DNA from: Liolophura sinensis
Taxonomy: Eukaryota; Mollusca; Polyplacophora; Chitonida; Chitonidae
Reading direction: 5' to 3'
Assembly: GCF_032854445.1 (NCBI RefSeq)
Contig: NC_088300.1
Location: 56,456,984 to 56,520,983 of the forward strand
DNA: 64,000 nt
The stretch's first letter is position 1. The number at the start of each line of letters is the position of its first letter. A program made the position numbers and the translations under genes. Under the pieces are notes generated by a model, which worked only from the letters and a program-made list of their open reading frames with translations, made no database searches and was not told where the DNA came from. Positions 1-11,600 of the stretch are shown here, in pieces.

Positions 1-2597
1 GTGCACGGGCGAGATATTAACAATGGTAAACACTGGTATTCTTAAGGGCCAAATGCTAAAACATAACGTTAAAAAACGTTCACAAATGGGACAGCAATAG
101 GTTAAAACATATTTCAGTGGAAAACAGAATGCTCAGTATCCTTTAAAATGTATCATACTTTATTTTCGTGGAGTGTTTTTCGCCAAATAGTTCCAATTGG
201 ATGGGTTGATGCAGTAATTCACTTTATGAAAGGACAACTGATATGACATTGAGCTGGTACCTAGGGCATCATTTGAGATCAGACCAGGTTAAGATAAGGG
301 TATACAGCCGAAGGAATTTGAAATGTACTCTGAATTCCCATGTCAAAACTGTTCTAATATGGCATACAATACAGGCATCTGGGAAACCCTCTCATAACAT
401 AATCCAGCTGTTGTTACTTTTAAGTGGAAATGTCAGAACGATGTGCGCCATGTTTCATATTCTTTACTTCTGGTAATTTTATAGTCAATGCAGAAAATGC
501 AATTACGTTAAAGCATATGAGTTATCGTGAGATCACAATGGCTCAGGATGCTCTTGATGATATTACTTGTTGAAGTTGTGCTGATAAACTCCAGGACGGG
601 CGCGTTTCTAAACAGAAACACTTACCTTCTAATTCTAAGAATTTTCTTGTTACCTAACAAACCAATCAGCATATATTTTTACATACACTTTTTATTTCCT
701 TTTGACAGGACGATTATAAATGCAAGAAACATTTTCTTGCGTCCTACGAATGAGCGGAGTAAATGGCAGTATATTTTCGAAAAGAATTAATGATGATGGA
801 ATGTAATTTTCTTACAAATCTACAATAGTAGAAAAAAAACAGCACAAAACAGAAACTACAACTTCCTTAATGATCCAAGAGTAACAAAAAAGTAGAAAAA
901 TAGATATAAAACAGTTTGAAGCATTTAGTCAAAGTATATTTTCAATTTTCACTACATGTTTTTACTTAACCATTGCAGTTCTCAGCTAATTCTTACAGAG
1001 AATTCTATTTACCTCCCTTTCCTGATGTAATGACCTCTGGATGACTTTTCAAATAACTGTCGTTGGAAAACCCTCAAATATAACCATCTTTAATAAGAAC
1101 GATTGAAGGCCATTTAGTTTAGGGCCAATTTAGAAACAAAAACTTAGGGAAGAAAGAAAATTCTCAACAGTAGCCTATATCTTAGTAACTAGTGCGCATT
1201 AAGACACATGTTTAAAAGGCTTTATTAATGAGCTATAAATAATTTACGGACGGGATTTCCAGTATGTCTTGGAATCGATCAAATGCTGGTTTGCATGATG
1301 AACTTATTACGTGATAATGTTAATCATACATTCATTTGACATCACCGTCCTTGGCGTCAGTAGGGTAAAGGTCATCATTACCGTGATGGTCACCCGCATC
1401 AACATCTCACTCAGCGGCAAGCCTGGACTTCCACCAATAACTCCAGCTGAAACAAAAGTATGTGGATTCATTACATGCATTGTTATAATACCATAACATC
1501 ACTCTATGTTTCTTAAAGTTTGCAATGAGAATAAGTCTCGAGGGTTAATATTTATATGGCGCTCTTCTTCAAACGTGTGCCATATTCCGCTTGTCACGGG
1601 GATAAGGATGGATGCGCGCCGTGTAATGAAAGCAATCTCCTCGTTAGATTAAAGAACAGTTGTGAGCAAAGCGCGGCAGACCTACGAAGTTTTGATCGCC
1701 GGCAACTTATAAACATGATTTGAATACTGATCAAATTTACATGCCTAGAACACTCCTTGTGTCATTACATTATTATTGCATAATTTAAAACTGTTGACCG
1801 CTTCTCTTTCCATGATTCCGCCATAGGGCCTACATTTGTCATTTTACAAACTTTCTTGGCTTGTCTGGTGTTTTGTGCTGAACGTTGTATTTGGAGATTG
1901 GTCTTGCGATTATTGATGGCATCAGTGGCATCCATTATGTGCCAAAGGACTGGCACGCATATATGTCTGTTACAATGTCTAGATATACATGTACAATATG
2001 CAGATTTGGCGTAAGTAGAGACTAATCACGGAATCTGACACAATATTACATGGTTTCTTGGTGTAAGACACTAAACAAAGACTCGGAAGGGTGTTTCATC
2101 TTTACCGTCACAACAACGAATTAGAGATGCTGTAGTTCTGCCTTCGAATTATACTCAAACGTGTGTCGTGATGTATAGAAAAAACATGTTAATGTTATGT
2201 TATACAGTGGTCGACGGACAAACTTACTTTGGTTGTTGTGTTTCATGGTATATTATTGCGTTTCCCCCCACAAAGCGTTGAGGTTGTTAAGTCCATGCAT
2301 TACCTCATCACCGGTTAAACCTTATACTTTGTTTATTTCATCATATATTTATAATCCCTAAAAATGCTATCGATAATAAATCATAATCTATATGAATAAT
2401 TCAGAACCGCTGTCAAATCGATGCAACATTTACATCTTTTAAAAATAATAACCGCTTTCAAATTATAAATTATTATAATTTTACACCATCAAGATTTCTA
2501 CTTCTTCTAGGTTTCATCTTATAAGACTACTTGAAAATGGGCAAAATCATTTATTACATGATATGTAGCATCACTACTACATGATGTTTTTTGCATA

Positions 2598-2657
2598 TAT
2601 ATATATATATATATATAATATATATATATATATATTATATATATATATATATATATG
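2598..2657. repeat. (AT)n microsatellite
   Basis: A run of alternating A and T, broken in two places by AA or TT steps. Confidence 0.95.
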
Positions 2658-4124
2658 AGTCACAACATATGCTGATAAGCCCTTTCAATAATTGATTATT
2701 AAAATGCATGATTAATGTCATATCGGCAAAGTTACGGTCACCTCCTGACGCTGGCAAGTTGCGGAAGAAAGAAATCCAGAAGATTTGTTCGATAAGTATA
2801 AAGTAAGGTCATGATTCAGCTTTTGATGAGATGTTGGAAGACCCATACAGTTAAACATATTATACAGTTATACATTTGTATATTGAATATGTATTATATG
2901 GAGGTGAAAATTGTTCCACCATAGCGTACTAAATAAATCTAACGGGGATTAGTACTGCCATAAACACATTATAGGTTGGTTATACACTATAAATTTAAAG
3001 CCTTAGTGCAGCGAAATTACATATCATCAAAAGTAAAAGTTTGGTATATAGAAACTCAATCGGTTGACTGAGTGCAGTTTGTGCAATACAAAGTAATGAC
3101 CTCCCCAGGTGCACGTCACAATGCGTGTTAACGGTTTACCGCCATATTCTCCAAGTCAACAGGAAGCCAAGCACAAGCTTTCATGTCAGCTCAGCAGAGC
3201 CCGTACATACACTCCAGATATATCCATTGGCTGGATGATGGGTGTTTAAGATAAATATATTTCTACCATTTGTTGCCTTAGGAATGGATAAATGCTTTTT
3301 ACAGTGAGTAGATTAAAACGTTGTCTTTTTAAAAATTTATTGTGTGTTTTGTTTTGTTTTTTTGGGTTTTTTTTAGTGTTTTGTTGAGATTTGCTCCCAA
3401 CCGTTAAATTGCACTCTGTAATTTCCGTCGCCAAAGCCTTAATGACGTCACAAGAATAGAAATTTGAGTTCGTTATTGGCAATATAGTCAACAGGGGAAG
3501 CCAGCGACAGACGCGCTAAAAATACATACAAAAGCATAAGACTGACAGGAGTGAGTTATGCGACAGTAGCGCTATACAACACATATGATCTCAAAGAGAA
3601 TTCTCACTAAATCATTTCATCTTGTTTGGAAAATACGTGTACCGGTACGCTGATGGAATCTAAGTAAAGACAGTAGCTTCCTTTTCTGACAAAACAGCTC
3701 ATATTCGTATTTTTTTGTACATCTTTGGTACATGAATGTGTGCAGTTACGTTCTTTTTAGTGAATTTGTAATGATGACATTTTCGCTCAAGTAGCACTTT
3801 ATGTAAGTTGCATGTACCAAATTAAAATGATATGTTAGTTGTCTTGTTTATTTATCTAGAAACTACTCTGATACATTACTTTTCTCTCAGATTCGTCAGG
3901 AGTCGTTTCCGCTCTAGGCTAAGCGCTTGGTATGTTGTTGAAGAAATACCACGTGCACGCGAGTGATGGTATCGCATATAGCTTGACTGTACATGTATAT
4001 ATATGCGGATTGGAAGTTGACAAATGCACTACAAAACAATCATTTGTCAAGAATGTGGAAGGTGCAATCACTGTGAGGGGTAGTGAAGTGTGACCACACT
4101 CATTAAAATCGGATCGTATGGTCT

Positions 4125-4162
4125 ATATCGTTTCGCTAACAACGTTGTTAGCGAAGTGATAT
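4125..4162. repeat. Near-perfect palindrome
   Basis: The half-site TTCGCTAACAAC is followed at once by its exact reverse complement (4132-4155), with no loop. The symmetry extends to 38 bp with two mismatched pairs. Confidence 0.9.
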
Positions 4163-4264
4163 ACATGTAGGCTATGACCGAAAACTGCAGTTATTAAAAA
4201 CTAAACAAAAGTAAGTATAAGTAATCACAATGCACTCTAACCCTAAAGTGTAACCTTCAACCAC

Positions 4265-4330
4265 AAGTGTCGCCACGATATGGCTGAAAAATTGCTGATG
4301 TGTCGTTAAACCATAATCATTCATTCATCC
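4265..4330 (+). repeat. SINE-like fragment
   Basis: The stretch reads CGCCACGATATGGCTGAAAA, then TGTCGTTAAACCATAATCAT, ending in an ATTC repeat. I recall very similar sequence as the 3' part of a dispersed repeat in gastropod and bivalve genomes. This is from memory, and only one copy lies in this window. Confidence 0.5.
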
Positions 4331-5663
4331 TCAAGTGGAGACCAGCTTGCAAGTGGACCAAGGGAGATAACAATATATTTCCTAACAGTGTGTGTCAACT
4401 CGGAACTAACTTAACATTTATCATTCAAGATCATAGATTAGCCAACAAATTATTTCAGTCAAGCAATTAAAAGGTACTCAGTTTTACAATCATTTTGTAA
4501 GGCAAAGTCAAGACGGCTAATGTTTTTCAAAACGAGTAAGAAACTATGTACAATTCCCAACAAACCCATATCACAAGTGAGGCAAAGGCGATTAGGCCTA
4601 AATCCAAGTCTCAGAAAATTATGGGTTATCGCCGATTGGTAGGAACTGTTTTTATATGCTTTTGGAAAATCTGGACATACGAAATATATTCGATAAAGGG
4701 AAACTTTGGTAATTGTACCGTACAGGTATATCGCTTTGGGAAAAAGTTATTATCCTAAAGTAGGACATCATCTATAAAATACAGCCTATACACACCCTCT
4801 ATAGAGTAAAGGAACCGTTATTTCGAAAAATCAATTTAAAAAGCAATCGAATGACGACACATAGGCCTACATTACATATTTATATACAGACAGTATAAAA
4901 TATTGTTTTTAAAGGCACCCAGGTGAAATTCTTTACTTGTTAAATTTTGTACCCCGAAATCGTATGACTGCTGGTGATTTTAGGAAATTGTATGAGCACC
5001 ATCGGACTTTCGCACACAAAACGTTTCAGTAAAGTTCTTTCTTGGGTTACGTATTCTTCCATAAATGTTGAAGGTTCTGTTATCTTCCCTATTTGATTTA
5101 ATCACAAAATGTTTGGTGACCGCCCAAATCTGTGATAACTTTCTTCTTTCCATGAGGCATCGAAGTTTTCGGCTTAAATTAGTGCATAGGCCTTCTTATT
5201 TAATTTATAGTTGTTCATGTGATGGAAACTTTAAAAAAATACATTTTATTTCAGCAATATTAAGGGCAATACAGATGCAGATAACTACGTGGCAGCAGAA
5301 ATCGTTGATATACTTGATCGAACAACAAAAAAGGCTCTTCTGTGCATGGCCATCATAAGGTCGAGTACAAAAACGTGAAACGATACTTTGTCAATTAATG
5401 TTCACATTTTTGTCTATGCATTGATTTTAACAATTCTTCACTTTTTCACATTTTGCCATTGTACCTCAGTGACTCTTATGTAGACCTAACGACAGCGCGA
5501 ACGCATTCCAAACAAGGGAGATAACTTCAAGCATTAATTCCATTTTATGATCAAAAAGTATCAGTTAACTCCCGCCGTGAATGATAGTGGATAATTACTA
5601 AAGTCAAGTTTCGTGGAACAGTGTTTAATATGATTGGTGTTTTACATTGTGGAACAGTGTTTA

Positions 5664-5808
5664 TTTATTTATTTATTTATTTGATTGGTGTTTTATGCCG
5701 TATTCAAGAATATTCCCCTTTTACGACGGCGGCCAATATTATGGTGGGGGGAAATCGGACAGAGCCGGAGGAAAACCACGACCATCCGCAGGTTGCAGCC
5801 AGACAGGT
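5664..5808 (-). mobile_element. 5'-truncated tRNA-derived SINE, flanked by target-site duplication
   Basis: This is the 3' part of the window's main SINE family in reverse orientation: a TTTA-rich tail, the TTGATTGGTGTTTTA block, the ACGACGGCGGCCA block and the ACCACGACCATCCGCAGGTT block. The 10-bp sequence ACAGTGTTTA occurs just before it (5654-5663) and just after it (5809-5818), as expected for a target-site duplication. The tRNA-like head is missing, which is the usual result of incomplete reverse transcription. Confidence 0.88.
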
Positions 5809-7750
5809 ACAGTGTTTATAGCATTTACATAAACATGTTTACCTAAATCTACGACCGGAATAATTAAACATGGTCAACCCGCCCGCATTCTACCCAGGCA
5901 ATAATAAGGCATTTGTGCGAAATAGCGGCGTATCGTGTTACTATTTAATCAGCTAATTTGAGACATGTGGCATCGGCGTACATAACGATACCTCCATGCA
6001 TGGACCTATACAACAGTTTGCTGGAATTCTACATAAGCCCATCTAAAGTAAACAAATGCCCTGATCAATCTATGCCGGAACTAATTCACTAATTCTGTCC
6101 CAGGTATTTCTTTTTTTTTTTCCTGAAAGTTTTATTTTGCAAGACAAGGGAATAGTTATTTCTCTGCTGTTTCCTTAAAATTTTGGCCTGCCGGACAAAA
6201 CTAAGCGACACATTTAAATGTATATACCATGTACCAAAATTGGATTTTGAAATACACCTTAATCCCTAATGCCAGCTATATCGGCTTGGCTATGTCGTGT
6301 AATTTCTGCAAGAAACGATATACCCCTGTGTTAATGTCGATGTGTTTGTGTACACATTACGATGTGGTATATGCAAAATAACCTTGCCTAACTCTTGAAA
6401 GAACATCAACATTGCTTTAAGTTAAGAGACTATAACCCGACATTTTTGGAAAAAAGACATATTCGGTGATAACATATTCTGTGGTCACCAAGAATAGCTC
6501 ATGTATTATTGTCACTATCAAATACCAAGCACGTACCTATAATATATGTCTTAAAATGACTTTCTGAAAAAATTTGAAAAAATTATAATAATCCTCACTT
6601 CATAAATTTTAGAAACTTTATCACCGATTTTTGAGCGATAACAAGGTAGATAATTTGTGAAAGGTACTTATTTTCGGCTATTCGGTAACAAAAATCGATT
6701 GGATTTGAGGTGGTCGATCGTTTTCATGTTTCTCCACTAGGCCTATTGTCTCTTTAAAGTCAAATTTGCCTTAATGAAAGAACGTCAACGACAGGTGCAA
6801 AGGAACAGTTTGGTTTATTCGCTTGTATACATGCAAGAGGTGTGAATAACAAAAAATCGTATTAAGCAAAGTAAAAACAAATGTGAGATACGAGTTTATC
6901 ACAGAAATATTGTTCAGCATTTATATCCCAATAAATTGTCTTATGTTGCCTTAACACAATCGTGGAAGAACTTAGATATATGTACACAACTTTATTAATG
7001 TTCTATACCGGTATGCTGGATATATGTTTGTATCAAGTGACTCCGCATTGTCCCATAATACTTAACCTACAATATGCCATGTCCACGTTATCCTCATGTG
7101 CTGTGTTTGTGGTGATGTGTTTTCCCAATTCGTATGTATTATTTGTGTATCTATTATTTTCCACATATATTAGCACTACGGTATTATATATGCACAAGTA
7201 GTGTCAAGTGAACCTGCCTGATTAACTCTGTTGTGTTCTTGCCGTTCGGTCCCTTAATACTACGGTACTGTTTTGGATTGTTGTGCATCTCAACTATAAA
7301 ATCCTCGGTGGAACATTTGTATTCGACCTAAAGAATTTTATACTGCAAACAACTGAAATATATACTAAAATGTAACATTTCCGTTTCGTATGTTACATTT
7401 TCGTATGGCCTGATGCTGATGGATTATGCAATATGAAGATAATCCTAGTCTGTCATTCGGTCAATTGCCTGTCAGTGCTCCGTGACTCGAGATCAGAAAA
7501 CACTGCCTGATCATGTCATTATTCAATGAGATGATCAAAAGATGAAGGGTACACGCTAGTGTAGATAACGCTATTGTAGGGGCGTATCGAAGATTTGGGT
7601 AAGCCATGTAGGACGGCAGAACATGTCGCAGGAAAATCTTCCAGAAAAACTGCTGCGCGATATTTGCATATGTAAGTTAAGTAGAATTACTAGTGCATGT
7701 AAGTTTACAGCAAATCAGTATATACATGTACATGACTTGAACGCACACCC

Positions 7751-7857
7751 GGCCATATTGGATCTCTGACGAAGGAATGCCACGGTCCACTGCACATGAT
7801 AGTAGGAACTCTCCAGGAGAGATCATGAAATTCTTTTGTTAGAGATCCAACTTGGCC
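7751..7857. repeat. Inverted repeat with 28-bp arms
   Basis: The left arm (7751-7778) starts GGCCATATTGGATCTCTGAC. The right arm (7830-7857) is its reverse complement with five mismatches. The 51-bp spacer contains the small palindrome CTCTCCAGGAGAG. It could be a MITE-like remnant or a hairpin. Confidence 0.7.
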
Positions 7858-8669
7858 GACAGACAGCATAAGTCCTCTATTAGCATGCATGAAGTTGAAA
7901 GCTATGCTAAAAAGTCATATTTGAACATGCTGAGGGCAGATTACAATATGGAATGATAATATAGGCGTTTTATAAGCGCTAGAAGGCGTAGATTGCAGAT
8001 ATATCTGTAATTTGCGTTCACTTCATAATGGTTGTGTATAAAATTACGCACTAGCGTCAAAGGTCATTACATTAATGATCGGCAGAGATTAAAACGATAC
8101 TGGAGGTGATCACTGTGGAATGTTTGATGATTACAGCAGAATCTAGCAAGCATTCCAGAACGTATAGTATACCTGTAATAGTGTGAATCTTAGTGAAGCT
8201 AGACCAGCGGACAGGAACAGATGCACTGGTCCGGAAACATCGTCTTGGTTACAAAAAAAGGAAGAATATAAGATATGCACCTACATTTTTTACTTTGTCA
8301 CCATGGAATTTGGAAATTGAAAACCAGCGGCGTGAGTATATCAGCGCAGCAGGGCAGTTGTTTTCATGAGGCGTTTTGATGTTGTCTGCCTGAGTGAAGA
8401 CCAATGCGGTTAGAGATCTACATCAGTATATACAGCAATGGCATGGGAACTATAAGCAGAAATATACTGGTACCGCCATTGTCAACATTATTAATGCTGC
8501 TCTGAATTTCCTTAGTTATTCAGTGATCGTTTAATGGGTTTTGCGTGCCGATTGTGTGTGTCTGCCTATCTCCGTGTCAGTGATGGGATCATCATTGGCT
8601 CAGCTCACTCTAGCCCACTGACATTGCTCACACTTTTTTTTCATTGCCATTGATGACAGTCTGTACTGC

Positions 8670-11600
8670 CTAGTCTCTGTCCACGTACAATCCGGACTCT
8701 AACAAGGTCAGCCCAGCGATTGCACAGAGCAGGGTAAGACTTAGGCACCGATCTCCAGCACCACCTTTACCATTTCCGTCACCATTCCCGTCTCCATTTC
8801 CATCACCATTTCCGTCACCATTCCCGTCTCCATTTCCGTCACCATTTCCGTCACCATTTCCCTCCTCTTTGTAATTGACACCGCCCCCTACAAACCAGAT
8901 ACTCAGTCTGACATCATCTGAATGACACTCTAGCGGTAGTTAAATTGCGGTAAATAAAGCCAATTCGTAACATTCAACATTCCATTGCAAGGAAGACCTT
9001 TATGTTTATCCTTAAGGAAACATACGTTGTTTTGAATCTTACACATGAAAATCTTCGTCAGCTATCAACAAAGACTCTACAAATTTATTATACATCGTTT
9101 CCCTTTATAAAGTAACATACATTGGCATTGAAAAGTTGCTGTAGATTTAAAGGCTTTGCTATTCATATGGAATGGTTTAAGAAGATCTACTTCAAACAAT
9201 TATTTTGTGCTTACCTTCACTTTAACTGAGGATTTAAACGACTGAAAACGTCAGGTGACACCAAAAAGCGTCAGGTGACACCAAAAACGTCAGGTGACAC
9301 AAAAAAACGTCAGGTGACACAAAAAAACATGCGGGTGAAACAGAAGCTGGTGAATAAAACGGAGGATTAAAAGTAGCAGGCGTGCACAAAAACATGTATA
9401 TATATATATATGTCGATTGTGTCTCCTAACCACCGAGAAGTACAGAAATGTTAGTATTCATCACTGTGATAGTAGTGACAGAGAAACAAATGAAAGGAAG
9501 TGCTTGCTCACGGATAATCAGTCTTAATACCGGTAGTACCACATCATTCATCATTGAACGTTCAATATCATTCATCACTGAACATTCAACATCATTCATC
9601 ATTGGATATTCAACACAGCGGGCTACGCAGTATGCTGTTGCTTCGCCATGCGTGCAAAATTAATGGCTTTGTGCAAATGTTACACGAAAAGGGAGACGCA
9701 ATAAGTGCGTTGGTTAAAAAACAGAACACTAGAGATACATACAATAAAAACAGAACATAAAATACATGTCAATACATATAATTATAGAACGCTATTACCT
9801 TATTACTCCTATTGCAAACAAGGGAGACATGACAAAATATACAATATACACTGCAGTTGCCCTTCGATAACCTTCATGCATGCGCCAGTGTAGAAGCAAT
9901 GTAAAAATGTGCAGTCTTTGAAGAGTTATAACATGCAGGAGCCGTGCACCAAAAGTTATGTGCGATGATACAAACATAAGAAAACTAATTAGCACACAGA
10001 ACTTACATGGACAAATGGCACAGGTAGATGGACAGTTGTATGGAACGTTCACGTATTTGGAACAGCCCGCGGAGTCAAAACCACCCTTCCCACAATAGGA
10101 CGGCTGGTTATTCTCTACTTTTGAGCAGTCCACTGTATATAAAATAAAGAAATATATTAACTGAGTAATTTATGTGGTCACTCTAATTCATGACTCTAAT
10201 TCATGACTGCTAGTCATTAAATCTAATGATAAATTGTACGGGTTCTAGAAATGATATCAGTTCCTGTTTTTAGCGGGTGTTGCACGTTTGTATACTTTTA
10301 GCAAAGGCTGTATATCTGCAACTTTGATTCATTTATCGTTGGGGGCCGCTTACTAACGCGCGGAGCCCAGTGCATGGTGGTGGAGGAATCTCGATAGTTT
10401 TCTTGCCAGAAACTGGGATTGAATCATTTAAAGGCCACACGGCCATGAAACTGAGCAGTAGGTACATAGCCTCGTTACGCATCACCCACTCTGCTGAGTA
10501 CTGTGTGCAACATTGTTGCAACATTCCACAACAAAAACACCAACGGCTAAGAATAGTATTCTACTGGTTGCGTATTGCATTTCGAATTGCAGGATATAAT
10601 TTTAAACAAATCTATGCACTGCATTAACACCTGTCCAACAGAATGCAGAGACGTCGAGCTCTGACAAATCAGACCATAATGTGAGAAAGTCTTACAGTCA
10701 CACTGGTCTCCGACGTAATACGGCAAATTCTTCAGACATGCGCATGTGCAGCTGGTTAGGTTCCGGGTGCCACCATTTAGACAGTCTTGGTCACATTCTG
10801 CAATAGATATTTAAACAGTCATTTTCACATTCTACACATTCAGACATTCTACAATAGACATACAGACAGTCATTGTCATATTCTAGAAATTCAGACATTT
10901 CTTGTCACACTCTGAACATTCTTTGTCACATTCTGCGATAGAATGCAAATTCAGTCATTATCACATTCTAGACATTCGGACAGTTTTTGACACACTCTGA
11001 ACATTCTTTTTCACGTTCTGCAATAGACATTCAGACAGTCATTATCACAATCTAGACATTCAGACAGTTTATGACCCAGGCTTTGTCAAATGCTGCATTG
11101 GACACAGACGAGCATTTTCATATTCTAGACATTCAGACAGTTCTTGACACACTCTGGACATTCAGGCAGTCTTTGTCACGTTCTGCAATGGACACAGACC
11201 ATCACTGTCATATTCTAGGCAATCGGACAGTTCTTGACACACTTCGAATATTCAAGCAGGCCTTGCTACGCACTAGATATTTGTCACGTACTACAATAGA
11301 CATTCAGACAGTCATCATCACACTCTAACCATTCAGACAGTCCTTGCCCTGCCTTAGACATTCAGACAGTCCTGGATTGTTACATGCTGCAACCGACATG
11401 GAGTTTTTGACACACTATGAACATTCAGACAGTCTTTGTCACATGCTGCAATGGACACAGACAATCATTGTCATATTCAAGACATTCCGACAGATCTTGA
11501 CACACTCTGAACATTCAGACAAGCCTTGTTACGCACTAGATATTTGTCACATTCTACAATAGACATTCAGACAGTCATTATCACACTCTAACCAGGCAGT

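Larger units (their letters stand above)
1..8669. other. Gene-poor 5' stretch
   Basis: No convincing exon was found on either strand. Open frames here are short, lack family similarity and are not flanked by coherent splice signals. The stretch holds an AT microsatellite (2598-2657), a short SINE-like fragment (4265-4330), a palindrome (4125-4162), a truncated SINE (5664-5808) and an inverted repeat (7751-7857). It lies downstream of the CAP-domain gene, so its right end may include the 3' UTR of that gene. Confidence 0.6.

Noticed and set aside
1311-1496. 61-codon plus-strand open frame
   Set aside because: No domain, no splice sites and hydrophobic low-information sequence; likely chance.
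9795-10133. A 112-codon minus-strand open frame taken as one protein
   Set aside because: Only the first 42 codons are a real exon (ShKT-like). A good splice donor at 10006 ends it, and the rest is intron.
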